Source: an uncultured Methanobrevibacter sp. (lineage in GTDB: Archaea; Methanobacteriota; Methanobacteria; Methanobacteriales; Methanobacteriaceae). Taken from it: DNA of 64,000 nucleotides. This document shows positions 18,841-28,006 of this stretch, piece after piece. The notes under the pieces were generated by a model. That model did not search any database. It saw only the letters and a list, made by a program, of their open reading frames with translations, and was not told where the DNA came from. The stretch is taken from positions 35,354-99,353 of the forward strand of contig NZ_CAMHFP010000002.1 of the NCBI RefSeq assembly GCF_946184425.1, in the 5' to 3' direction. The position numbers and the translations under genes are program-made. Numbering within the stretch: the first letter of the stretch is position 1; the number at the start of each line of letters is the position of its first letter.

Positions 18841-20089
18841 TAATATCTTAAAGGATATTGTAAAAAAATGGACTGAATCTAGTTTAATTTTAAAAATTGT
18901 CATTGGATTAATCATTGGTACCATTTTAGGTGTTTGTGTTCCGCATATAACAGTCATTGGTCTACCTGGAAAATTATTTGTAAGCGCATTAAAAGCTATT
19001 GCTCCACTTTTGGTGTTTGTTTTAGTTGCTTCAGCTATTTCAAAGGCAAGCAGTGGAATAGGCTCAAGATTTAAAACGGTCATTGTTTTATATCTGTTCA
19101 GTACCTTTTTGGCAGCAATGGTTGCAGTTACTGGAAGCTATCTGTTTCCTGTAGGAATGCACCTTTCAACAGTAAGCAATGCAACAGCACCAACAGGTCT
19201 TGAGGATGTTGTTACAAATATGCTTTTGAATGTGTTTTCAAACCCTTTAAAGTCATTGTCTGAAGGTGAATATTTGGGAATATTGTTCTGGTCTATTGTA
19301 TTTGGAATTGCACTCAAATCTATTTCAGCAGACAGTACGATATCCGTTCTGACAGACTGTGCAGGTGCAGTTACTAAAATTGTAAGAGGTATAATTCAAT
19401 TTGCACCTATAGGTATTATGGGTTTGGTATTTACTTCAGTTTCAGAAAGCGGTATTGGAATATTTACTCAGTATGGACAATTGATTTTATTGTTGGTGGT
19501 GTGTATAGGAACTGTGGCATTCATAACAGACCCTATTATAGCGGGATTTGCATTAAAAAGAAACCCTTATCCATTAGTATTTAAATGTTTAAAGGAAAGT
19601 GGTATTACTGCATTTTTCTCAAGAAGTTCAGCAGCTAATATTCCGGTGAATATGGAACTTTGTGAAAAATTAGGATTGGATCGTGATTTTTATTCTATTT
19701 CAATTCCTTTAGGTTCTACAATAAATATGGAAGGTGCTGCGGTAACAATCACAGTCATGACCCTGGCAGTATGCCATACATTAGGAATAAGCGTTTCATT
19801 ACCTACAACAATAATTTTGTGTGTCATTTCCACTTTGGCTGCCTGTGGTTCTTCAGGTGTTGCTGGAGGTTCATTATTGTTGATTCCGATGGCATGTTCT
19901 TTATTCGGTATTACCCAGGATATTTCTATGCAAGCTGTTGCAGTTGGATTTATAATTGGGGTGATTCAGGATTCTTGTGAAACAGCTTTAAACTCTTCCG
20001 GTGATGCATTATTTTCAGCAACTGCAGAATATCATGATCGGGTGAAAATAGGGGAGGACATGAAATTTTTAGGTGAATTTGCTAAATAA
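18827..20089 (+). CDS. sstT: Serine/threonine:Na+ symporter SstT-like (DAACS family)
   Basis: Multi-TM; FFSRSSAANIPVNMELCEKLGLD; IPLGSTINMEGAAVTITVMTLA; ATG at 18827 overlaps mdh stop. Confidence 0.88.
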   Translation: MKSGDNILKDIVKKWTESSLILKIVIGLIIGTILGVCVPHITVIGLPGKLFVSALKAIAPLLVFVLVASAISKASSGIGSRFKTVIVLYLFSTFLAAMVAVTGSYLFPVGMHLSTVSNATAPTGLEDVVTNMLLNVFSNPLKSLSEGEYLGILFWSIVFGIALKSISADSTISVLTDCAGAVTKIVRGIIQFAPIGIMGLVFTSVSESGIGIFTQYGQLILLLVVCIGTVAFITDPIIAGFALKRNPYPLVFKCLKESGITAFFSRSSAANIPVNMELCEKLGLDRDFYSISIPLGSTINMEGAAVTITVMTLAVCHTLGISVSLPTTIILCVISTLAACGSSGVAGGSLLLIPMACSLFGITQDISMQAVAVGFIIGVIQDSCETALNSSGDALFSATAEYHDRVKIGEDMKFLGEFAK

Positions 20090-20203
20090 TTCATCTCTTT
20101 TTTTTAATTCTTTTTTTCTAATCCATATTAACAACTTTAATACAAATGTTTAAAAACATTAAAAGTTATATATTTTTATATACTGTTCATTGGAGAATGA
20201 GAA

Positions 20204-21100
20204 ATGGTTAATGATAATTCTAAAATGGATGAAATTAATAGATTAAAATCTCCTTTAAAATATAATGATTATAAGGTTTATGATAGTCATGGAAATGAAG
20301 TGAAATCTGTTGAAACATTTTCTGATTTAAAATATGTCATGGAACCTGATTCCAATATTTTAAGTGATGATGAAATCCTGGAATATGCTCCTCACTCAAA
20401 AGAGGCTTCCAAAGTCAGGCTTAAAAGGGGAGTTGGGAATAATTCTGATGTAATGCTTGTCAATGATTCACTTCCATGGATTATCGGATTATATTATATG
20501 ATTTTAATTTGCATTTCAATTCCAGTTATTTATGGAGGAAATCGCTTATCAATGTTTTTAATATTGATATTGGTTATTCTTCCTTTGATTTATCTGTATT
20601 ATATTTTCAATTTAAAACAATATGAGGATAAAAGCAGTAAAAAACTAATCAATAAATCCAGATTCAGTAATTCAACAATTTCAGAAATCAAAACAGATGA
20701 AGGACTTCAATCTCTAAAAAAATATGCGGAAGAAGTTGAAGAATTGAAAATAATTTTTGAATCAAAGGAAATTGCTGTCAGAAAATTGATTGAAAAACGT
20801 TTTGAGCCTCCTCAAATAACTTATGACAGATTTATATCTGCTATTGATAAGTCTCATGAATTGTTTTATCATGAAGCTAATGGAGCATTAAACATAACAA
20901 AATTAGCTGTTGAAGATACTCCAAGGGTGGAAAATGAGCTTGAAAATAAAATCAGTATTTTAAAATCAATCATTGATCAAATTGAGGATTTAACTAATGA
21001 ACTGGTAATCAATATAAATTCTGATGGAAAATCCGAGGATGTAAAAACTTTAGTGGATGATATGGAAAACCTGATAGATTCGGTTAAGGAATATAAGTAA
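20204..21100 (+). CDS. Membrane protein with C-terminal coiled coil, possibly XpaC-like
   Basis: Two central TM helices, long helical C-terminus; in operon with TelA-like gene. Confidence 0.55.
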   Translation: MVNDNSKMDEINRLKSPLKYNDYKVYDSHGNEVKSVETFSDLKYVMEPDSNILSDDEILEYAPHSKEASKVRLKRGVGNNSDVMLVNDSLPWIIGLYYMILICISIPVIYGGNRLSMFLILILVILPLIYLYYIFNLKQYEDKSSKKLINKSRFSNSTISEIKTDEGLQSLKKYAEEVEELKIIFESKEIAVRKLIEKRFEPPQITYDRFISAIDKSHELFYHEANGALNITKLAVEDTPRVENELENKISILKSIIDQIEDLTNELVININSDGKSEDVKTLVDDMENLIDSVKEYK

Positions 21101-21109
21101 GGGATTTAC

Positions 21110-21715
21110 ATGACAATAAAATGCCCAAAATGTGGAAAAGAACTGCCTGATGAATCTAAATTTTGTCTTGAATGTGGATGTCATATATATAATAAGAATA
21201 CCTCAAAATCTGAGTCAAATTTATTTTCAAATGGTAAAATTTTTTTGATTTTAATTTTTATAGTGTTAATTTTTGGCGGTGTTTTGATATTTTCAATGGG
21301 AGGAAGTGACAATAACCAAACAGCTGAAGATAGCATAAGCAAGGAAGCCAGTGAATTTTCATTCACTATAAGTGATGTGAATGGATATTACAGTGCTGAA
21401 AATAATAATTATTTCATATGGACTGAAGTATTATTCCAGAAAGTCCCATCCAATCAAAAAGACTATATTGTAAAAGTGACATATCTTGATGGGAACAACA
21501 CTGATATTGGTCATGAAATTGATAATCTGGCTAATATCTATTATGATGCTGATTATGCCCTATCCGTTGGTTATCATACTTCATATAAATACATGGATAT
21601 TGATTCCGTTAAAGTTGAAATAATTAAAGACGACCAAGTTATTAAAGAAGCTACTTCAAAAGTAGATAAAAATAAATTTAATTTCAATGCTCCTAAGGCA
21701 AATCAAACTAAGTGA
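21110..21715 (+). CDS. Zinc-ribbon, single-TM protein
   Basis: CPKCGKELPDESKFCLECG followed by TM helix. Confidence 0.7.
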   Translation: MTIKCPKCGKELPDESKFCLECGCHIYNKNTSKSESNLFSNGKIFLILIFIVLIFGGVLIFSMGGSDNNQTAEDSISKEASEFSFTISDVNGYYSAENNNYFIWTEVLFQKVPSNQKDYIVKVTYLDGNNTDIGHEIDNLANIYYDADYALSVGYHTSYKYMDIDSVKVEIIKDDQVIKEATSKVDKNKFNFNAPKANQTK

Positions 21716-21725
21716 TGGTGATATA

Positions 21726-22865
21726 ATGGCTGAATTTTCACTCGATGTAGATGAAATAAAAAATGATGTTGAAACAACTTTAAAAGAAGAAGAAGTAAAA
21801 TTGGAAAATTCAAATCTTAAAGACAAGGCTAGCCAAAATGCTGTAGCTATTTTTGAAGCAGATTTTAATAATCCTGCTGAAAGGGACAGTATTCTTAAAC
21901 CTTTGGAAGACTTTGGTATGGATGATATGTCCAAATCCTCCCAAAGAAATGAGCTTCTTGCCACTAGGTTTGTAGATATCAGCAAAGGTGGTCAGGATGC
22001 TGAAAATATTGGAGAAAAATTGTCAGAATTAGAAAGGCAAATGAAGGATTTGGATCCAAGTAAAGTGGATTTCACCAAAAAAGGAGTTTTAGGAAATATC
22101 ATGAATCCTGTTCGCAAATACTTCGCTAAATATGAAAAGGCTGAAACCTCAATTTCAAATATCATACAATCTCTTGACAACAGCAGTAAAGTCCTTCAAA
22201 ATGATAACGTAACTATTTCCAATGAAGAGGATAATTTAAGACAAGTTACAAATAAACTCTTAGCGGACATTGAACTTGGTAAAAAAATGGATGATTCAAT
22301 AGAAATGCAAATTCAACAGGCTGAAATGGAAGGAGTAGACCCCGAAAAAATTAAATTCGTAAAAGAAGAGATTTTATTCCCTCTCAGACAAAGAATTATG
22401 GATATGCAACAGATGATTGTTGTCAACCAGCAAGGAATCGTTTCATTAAATGTCATTAGAAGAAACAATAAAGAATTGATTCGTGGTGTAAATAGGGCTA
22501 AGAATGTAACAGTATCTGCACTCAGAACAGGTGTGATGGTTGCACGTGCACTATATGACCAAAAACTTGTGATGGACAAGATTAATATCTTAAACCAAAC
22601 AACTGAAGAAATCATCGAAACAACTTCTCATATGCTTCGCCAGCAAGGAAGCGAAATCCAAAAGCACAGTGCTGAAACTATGATTTCACCTGAAGTTTTA
22701 AAAGCTTCATTTTTAGAAGCTCTTGGCGCTATTGAAGATGTAAGTAAATATAAAGAAGAAGCCCTTCCTAAAATGAAGGAAACAATTGTTGTATTTAATG
22801 AAATGGCAAAAGACGGTCAAAAAGTTGTAGATCAAATAGAAACTAAAAACAATATGTTAAAATAG
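21726..22865 (+). CDS. TelA/KlaA-like toxic anion resistance family protein
   Basis: Long helical protein; VNQQGIVSLNVIRRNNKELIRGVNRAKNVTVSALRTGVMVARALYDQKLVMDKI. Confidence 0.85.
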   Translation: MAEFSLDVDEIKNDVETTLKEEEVKLENSNLKDKASQNAVAIFEADFNNPAERDSILKPLEDFGMDDMSKSSQRNELLATRFVDISKGGQDAENIGEKLSELERQMKDLDPSKVDFTKKGVLGNIMNPVRKYFAKYEKAETSISNIIQSLDNSSKVLQNDNVTISNEEDNLRQVTNKLLADIELGKKMDDSIEMQIQQAEMEGVDPEKIKFVKEEILFPLRQRIMDMQQMIVVNQQGIVSLNVIRRNNKELIRGVNRAKNVTVSALRTGVMVARALYDQKLVMDKINILNQTTEEIIETTSHMLRQQGSEIQKHSAETMISPEVLKASFLEALGAIEDVSKYKEEALPKMKETIVVFNEMAKDGQKVVDQIETKNNMLK

Positions 22866-22871
22866 ATTTTT

Positions 22872-23294
22872 ATGAATGCAATTGATAAAATCAAAAAATC
22901 ATGGTGGGTAATATTTCCATTCACATTTCTTTTTCCAGGAATGGGATTATTATATATAGGCCTTAAGTTCAATAATAGAAACTGGATTGTGGAAGGAATT
23001 ACCTATGAAGTTCCATGGTTTTTCTTTTTTTTATCTTCAGCGATATATCATTCACAAGTAATATCATCATATTATGTGTGGATTTTGATTTTAACTGCTT
23101 TTATAGCTTTGGTCAGGTCAATTATGGTGGCCATTAAGCTAGCGGAAGTTTATGATATAGGTGAAAATTCAACTGCAACTCATGTAAGTTCAGGCAGTCC
23201 GATTTCCAAAGCAAAGGATGATTCAAAACTTGGTGGATGCTGTATTTGCGTTATTTTTATATTTATTGTATTTGCATTTGTTGCAATTCTTTAA
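22872..23294 (+). CDS. Small membrane protein
   Basis: Several TM helices; same-strand operon position. Confidence 0.6.
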   Translation: MNAIDKIKKSWWVIFPFTFLFPGMGLLYIGLKFNNRNWIVEGITYEVPWFFFFLSSAIYHSQVISSYYVWILILTAFIALVRSIMVAIKLAEVYDIGENSTATHVSSGSPISKAKDDSKLGGCCICVIFIFIVFAFVAIL

Positions 23295-23306
23295 AGGGGA
23301 TATTTA

Positions 23307-23753
23307 ATGCGTTTAATTGTTCAAAGGGTTTCAAACTCCAGTGTAAAAGTTGATGGAGAAATCGTTGGTGAAATTAAAAAAGGATTGATGGTTCTGGTTG
23401 GATTCGGACAAAATGACACTTCAAAAGAAGCAGAATATCTGGCTAAAAAATTGGTCAAGTTAAGGATTTTTCAAGATGAAAACGGACGGATGAACAGGTC
23501 CGTAATTGATATTGGTGGTAAATTACTGCTTGTTCCTCAATTTACATTATATGCATCAACCAAAAAGAACAGACCTTCTTTTCACAAGGCATTAAGTCCT
23601 GATAAGGCAACTGAATTATTTGATTATTTTACAGAACAATGCAGACAACACATTGGTGTTGAAACTGGTGAATTTGGTGCGTATATGAAAGTTGATCTTT
23701 TAAATGATGGTCCGGTAACAATTTTGCTTGAAAAGGAATTTGGTGAAGATTAA
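23307..23753 (+). CDS. dtd: D-aminoacyl-tRNA deacylase, bacterial/eukaryal DTD1 type
   Basis: MRLIVQRVSNSSVKVDGE; VPQFTLYASTKKNRPSFH; NDGPVTILLE. Confidence 0.93.
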   Translation: MRLIVQRVSNSSVKVDGEIVGEIKKGLMVLVGFGQNDTSKEAEYLAKKLVKLRIFQDENGRMNRSVIDIGGKLLLVPQFTLYASTKKNRPSFHKALSPDKATELFDYFTEQCRQHIGVETGEFGAYMKVDLLNDGPVTILLEKEFGED

Positions 23754-24397
23754 TATAATCTTTCACCGCTATACTCGTTTTCTTCAGTGTATATTCGGAT
23801 TAACGTATCGACTGTATCATCATACATTAACCTATATCCGATAGCACCGCCGTCATCTGATTCAACATTGTTTAGGGAAGTATCACTGTTTTCACTGCAA
23901 TTGTTGATGACATACCACATTCCATGAGGTGTGTATATGAACAGTACTCCTTCACCGTCTTTTGATCCGTTCTTAAAGCTGTCGTCAGGGTCATAAATTT
24001 TTGTTGAATGAAGTGCCAATCTAGAAAGGTTTTGCTTTGGATGTGTTCCTGTTTTTTTAAACAATGTGTTTAGCCAGTTGTATGCATTGTCCTTAAGGTT
24101 TACTTTTGCAATCGGGTCGGCAAGTGCTTTTTTGATTTTTTCCTGTCTTTTGGCAAGGGTATTTTCTATACCTAAAATCTCTTCCACTTTACTGACATCT
24201 TTTTCGAGGCATCTGTAGCCTTCAGGTCTTCCTGTAACTTTGATAATCCCATCGACAAAATCTTTTCTTCTGAAATCTCTCATATATGGTTTTACTTTTT
24301 CAAATTCCTTGTCGGGTATTTTTTGGTTTAATCCATATAGATATCCATATTCATTGGCATCATAACATTTGGTTTCTAATTTTAACTCTTCTGCCAT
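23750..24397 (-). CDS. Hypothetical protein
   Basis: 215-aa ORF with protein-like composition. Confidence 0.5.
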   Translation of the reverse strand: MAEELKLETKCYDANEYGYLYGLNQKIPDKEFEKVKPYMRDFRRKDFVDGIIKVTGRPEGYRCLEKDVSKVEEILGIENTLAKRQEKIKKALADPIAKVNLKDNAYNWLNTLFKKTGTHPKQNLSRLALHSTKIYDPDDSFKNGSKDGEGVLFIYTPHGMWYVINNCSENSDTSLNNVESDDGGAIGYRLMYDDTVDTLIRIYTEENEYSGERLY

Positions 24398-24511
24398 TCA
24401 AATCAGCTCTTTAATTGTATAATTAATATTAAAAAGTATGGATATATAAATGTATTCAATAAAATTGTCTTTAAATGAATTGTTATAAAAAAGGTTTATA
24501 AAAAAAGAGTA

Positions 24512-24530
24512 AGAGCATTAAAAATGCTCT
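24512..24530. terminator. Short hairpin AGAGCAT-taaaa-ATGCTCT at 3' end of 24537..24935(-)
   Basis: 7-bp perfect stem immediately downstream of a stop codon. Confidence 0.35.
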
Positions 24531-24536
24531 AAATGT

Positions 24537-24935
24537 TTATTCTAGATAATCACTTCCACGAGCTTCCATGTCCTTGTAATCTTGAATGAGTGTAGCTGCA
24601 TCTGCACCATCACTTTGACCACCTACAACTTTTCCCCATTGGTTGTAGTAGAAATTGTACTCTGCATTATAATAGAGAGGTTCATCACTACCACCATCAC
24701 TTGTTTGATTTTTAGTGGAATTGTCGTATTGAACGGTGTTTGCTGTTGAATTGGAATCGGTTTTTTCAACTGTTGCGCTTCCTTCTTCAATTTTAATGGT
24801 TTCTTCTAATTTGGAGGGGTTATATTTTGAGCTTCCTGTGTAATTGAAGATAACCTTGTGATCTCCTATAGCTTCATTATACAAAATTAAGTATCCTTTA
24901 CCATCTTTATCAGTAATTACAGAATAGTTTTCCAT
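24537..24935 (-). CDS. Ig-like domain fragment protein without signal peptide
   Basis: DKDGKGYLILYNEAIGDHKVIFNYTGSSKYNPSKLEETIKI resembles the C-terminal half of archaeal Big-type repeats. Confidence 0.55.
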   Translation of the reverse strand: MENYSVITDKDGKGYLILYNEAIGDHKVIFNYTGSSKYNPSKLEETIKIEEGSATVEKTDSNSTANTVQYDNSTKNQTSDGGSDEPLYYNAEYNFYYNQWGKVVGGQSDGADAATLIQDYKDMEARGSDYLE

Positions 24936-25037
24936 TTTTATTCAAATTTTTTTTTAGATATTATCCAATATTTTTTACATTCTTGCAGATTTTTCAATAA
25001 ACAAAAATTTATCTATTTTTAAGATAAAATTAATATC

Positions 25038-25391
25038 ATGAAACGTGATGTAGGGTCTAAATTTAACAAAGATGAAGCAGATAAAATATTTGATGCATTA
25101 GATAAACTTGATTCAAAAAGTACAAAAAAGGATAAAAATATTGAAAATCAAATTAAAGAAGTTTCACAGATTTTAAAAGATGCTAAATCCTGTGATGATG
25201 CAAAGGCATGTGAACTTTATCAAAAAGTTTTGGTGCTTATGCCTGAAAATTCCGATGCATATATGGGGCTTGCTGATATTTATCATAAGCAAAACCGTGC
25301 CGAAAAGGAAAAAGACATCATAAAAAAAGCTATTCATAATACTGATGGAAGCAATAAGGAAAAATTTATGAAGAGATTAAAAAATCTTTAA
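25038..25391 (+). CDS. Small TPR-like protein
   Basis: ACELYQKVLVLMPENSDAYMGLADIYHKQNRAEKE. Confidence 0.7.
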   Translation: MKRDVGSKFNKDEADKIFDALDKLDSKSTKKDKNIENQIKEVSQILKDAKSCDDAKACELYQKVLVLMPENSDAYMGLADIYHKQNRAEKEKDIIKKAIHNTDGSNKEKFMKRLKNL

Positions 25392-25873
25392 TCTTCATCT
25401 GCAAGTTTTTTCAGATTTATGCCTGTTAGATGAAACACATTCCAGTCTTTTTGTTGGGCTCCAATGGATTTATAAAAGTCAATGCTTGGTTTGTTCCAGC
25501 TAATACATGTCCATTCAAATCTTCCATAATCCCGCTCAACTGCAATTTTTGCCAATTTTTTAAGCAATGATTTGCCGTAACCTTTTCCCCGATATTCCGG
25601 ATCGATGAATAGGTCTTCGAGATGCATATTGACATTAGAGATATATGTTGAAAAGCTCAAGAAAAACAGTGCGAACCCAATCACTTTTTCATCTTCCAGT
25701 GCAAATATTACTTCAGCTTGTTTTCTATCAAAAACCCATTTTTCTATTGCTTTTTCTGTAGCAACCACTTCATCAAGTCTATTTTCATATTCTGCCAATT
25801 TTTTGATATATGTTAGGATTAAACTGACATCTTCCCTATTGGCATTTCTAAATGTTAGTGTCATATCAATCAA
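25388..25873 (-). CDS. GNAT family N-acetyltransferase (diamine acetyltransferase-like)
   Basis: LEDLFIDPEYRGKGYGKSLLKKLAKIA; WNKPSIDFYKSIGA. Confidence 0.9.
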   Translation of the reverse strand: MIDMTLTFRNANREDVSLILTYIKKLAEYENRLDEVVATEKAIEKWVFDRKQAEVIFALEDEKVIGFALFFLSFSTYISNVNMHLEDLFIDPEYRGKGYGKSLLKKLAKIAVERDYGRFEWTCISWNKPSIDFYKSIGAQQKDWNVFHLTGINLKKLADED

Positions 25874-25908
25874 ACTTTATTTTTATTAGTTTTTATAGAT
25901 ATAATAGT

Positions 25909-26379
25909 ATGTTTCGAAAAATGAGAAGGCACAAACAGGAGTTATCAAAAGAAGAATGCATTGAAATATTGACAAATGAACCTCGCGGTGTTTTAGCTCT
26001 GTTAGGAGATAATGATTATCCCTACGCACTTCCAATGAGTCATGTTTATGTTGATGGAAAAATATACTTTCATGGAGCAATGGAAGGACATAAGAATGAT
26101 GCTGTTGAAAAATATGACAAGGTTTCATATTGTGTGATGGATAAAGGTGTCAAAAAAGAGGACAGCTGGTGGTACACATTTAAAAGTGTCATAGTATTTG
26201 GAAAAATCAAAACTTTGTCGGATAAACAGGATAAAATCGATAAATTAACTTATTTGGGTGATAAATTTTTTCCAACTCATGAAGAGACAGTAAGTGAAAT
26301 AGATAAACTTTTGGACAGGACTGAAGTGTTTGAAATAACAATTGAGCACATGAGCGGAAAAATTGTTCATGAAAAGTAA
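25909..26379 (+). CDS. Pyridoxamine 5'-phosphate oxidase-like (NimA-like) flavin-binding protein
   Basis: EPRGVLALLGDNDYPYALPMSHVYVDGKIYFHGAMEGHK. Confidence 0.88.
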   Translation: MFRKMRRHKQELSKEECIEILTNEPRGVLALLGDNDYPYALPMSHVYVDGKIYFHGAMEGHKNDAVEKYDKVSYCVMDKGVKKEDSWWYTFKSVIVFGKIKTLSDKQDKIDKLTYLGDKFFPTHEETVSEIDKLLDRTEVFEITIEHMSGKIVHEK

Positions 26380-26485
26380 TGAGGATATTATTTTTTTTAA
26401 GTTTTGCAGTCATCATTTTTTAAGCTAAGGAACCAAAAATGTAATTGTAATTGATTGAGATTAAATAGAAATAGTTTTTTTATTA

Positions 26486-26593
26486 ATATGTGAAATTAAA
26501 TATGAAAATCATATTTAATTTCCGTGAGAGTAGTCATATGTCAAATTAAATTAGAAAAGAATATTAATGCTAATTTAATTCAATCGGAGTAGT
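26486..26593. repeat. Two tandem hairpin-forming repeat units in an intergenic region
   Basis: Unit 1 ATATGTGAAATTAAATATGAAAATCATATTTAATTTCCGTGAGAGTAGT; unit 2 ATATGTCAAATTAAATTAG..CTAATTTAATTCAATCGGAGTAGT. Confidence 0.6.
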
Positions 26594-26606
26594 AATATAA
26601 ATTAAG

Positions 26607-26622
26607 TTTAGGTAAACCTAAA
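26607..26622. promoter_or_regulatory. DtxR/IdeR-like palindrome TTTAGGTAAACCTAAA
   Basis: TTTAGGT and ACCTAAA arms separated by 2 bp. Confidence 0.45.
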
Positions 26623-26664
26623 TTTTATCACTAATTATAAATAGTAAGAAATAGTATATAAATT

Positions 26665-26680
26665 TTTTGGTATGCCTAAA
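26665..26680. promoter_or_regulatory. DtxR/IdeR-like palindrome TTTTGGTATGCCTAAA
   Basis: Same motif as 52848..52863, 39 bp before the ung ATG. Confidence 0.45.
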
Positions 26681-26718
26681 AGTAAATATAATATATTTTA
26701 ATTGCTAAATCTATTTTT

Positions 26719-27378
26719 ATGATTGGAAACGATTGGGATTTGGCACTTAATGAAGAATTCGAAAAGGAGTATTTTTTAAAAATCATGGATTTTGTAGATA
26801 AGGAATATGAAACAAAGACAATTTATCCTCCTTATGAGGATATATTCAATGCATTCAAGTTCACTCCATTTAATAATGTTAAAGTTGTCATTTTAGGCCA
26901 GGACCCTTATCATGAAAAGGGTCAGGCTCATGGTCTTGCATTTTCAACACCTATAGGAAGAGCAATACCAAGATCTCTAAAAAATATATTCAAGGAGATT
27001 CATGAAGAATATGGTTATCCAATTCCAGAATCAGGATGTTTGGAATCCTGGGCAAAACAGGGAGTTTTTCTTCTGAATACTGTCTTGACAGTCGAGGACG
27101 GTAATGCCAACTCACACAGCAAATGCGGTTGGCAAACATTTACTGATAATGTGATAAAATTATTAAATGGCCATGAAAAGCCAATAGTGTTTTTGCTTTG
27201 GGGAAAACAAGCCGAAAAGAAAAAGGAACTGATAAAAAATCCTCATCATTTGGTTTTAATCACGTCTCACCCTTCACCTTTTTCTGCAAGACGAGGATTT
27301 TTTGGATCAAATCATTTTAAAATGGCAAATGAATTTCTAAAAGAGAATGGACTGGAAGAAATAGATTGGAAATTATGA
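26719..27378 (+). CDS. ung: Uracil-DNA glycosylase, family 1
   Basis: VVILGQDPYHEKGQAHGLAFS; VFLLNTVLTV; LITSHPSPFSARRGFFGSNHF. Confidence 0.96.
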   Translation: MIGNDWDLALNEEFEKEYFLKIMDFVDKEYETKTIYPPYEDIFNAFKFTPFNNVKVVILGQDPYHEKGQAHGLAFSTPIGRAIPRSLKNIFKEIHEEYGYPIPESGCLESWAKQGVFLLNTVLTVEDGNANSHSKCGWQTFTDNVIKLLNGHEKPIVFLLWGKQAEKKKELIKNPHHLVLITSHPSPFSARRGFFGSNHFKMANEFLKENGLEEIDWKL

Positions 27379-27981
27379 TCAACTCATAACACCAAAGTTA
27401 AATCCATTGCTTCCGACAGAAACAAATGAATGTGATCCGCTTTCTCTTTGAGGACTATCAAATCTTTGTGATTCAATTGCATTTACAATTTTATATTTGC
27501 CATACTCTTCATTGAGCAGTGAATAAAACTCATTTTTATTATAATTTGATTTGTTTGCACTTTTTACAACTTCTTTAATGGTTGGTGTTATTTCGCTACC
27601 TCTCCAGGCAATGTAGTAGAATTCATCACCTGCAGAAAACCATAATTTGGAGTTGTTTGTCTCATCATGGCGGTTATAGCTCATGAAATGAACTGCATCA
27701 TGGCCTGCAACATTAACTTTTTTAACATAACTGTTGTGCTCTAGAAAGTATCCGTATAAACTCATAATTCTCGGATTCACATATCTGACTGTAAAAACAT
27801 CAATATCTTCATCAAATTCATACATGTTGAAGTCACTTGAATACGGATTTTCATATTTGGGTGGGATTTTGAATTTTTCATAGCCCACACTGGCCTTTGT
27901 CCAATTTGAACTGTCTATGGCATTAACTGCACCTATTAATATAAACAGTGTTAAAATAAGAATTATAATTTTTTTAAGCAT
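27379..27981 (-). CDS. Secreted protein of unknown function
   Basis: MLKKIIILILTLFILIGAVNAID signal peptide. Confidence 0.65.
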   Translation of the reverse strand: MLKKIIILILTLFILIGAVNAIDSSNWTKASVGYEKFKIPPKYENPYSSDFNMYEFDEDIDVFTVRYVNPRIMSLYGYFLEHNSYVKKVNVAGHDAVHFMSYNRHDETNNSKLWFSAGDEFYYIAWRGSEITPTIKEVVKSANKSNYNKNEFYSLLNEEYGKYKIVNAIESQRFDSPQRESGSHSFVSVGSNGFNFGVMS

Positions 27982-28006
27982 GGTAATAGTATATGTTTAA
28001 TAATAT

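Noticed and set aside
21726-22865. TelA-like gene as proof of tellurite resistance
   Set aside because: Family name is historical; function is uncertain, so no resistance phenotype is claimed
25007-25031. TTTATCT...AGATAAA inverted repeat near the promoter of 25038
   Set aside because: Short arms in a highly AT-rich promoter; expected by chance at this composition
26486-26593. CRISPR array
   Set aside because: Only two imperfect units, unequal lengths, no spacers, no cas genes nearby; the 9949 RecB/Cas4-like nuclease is isolated
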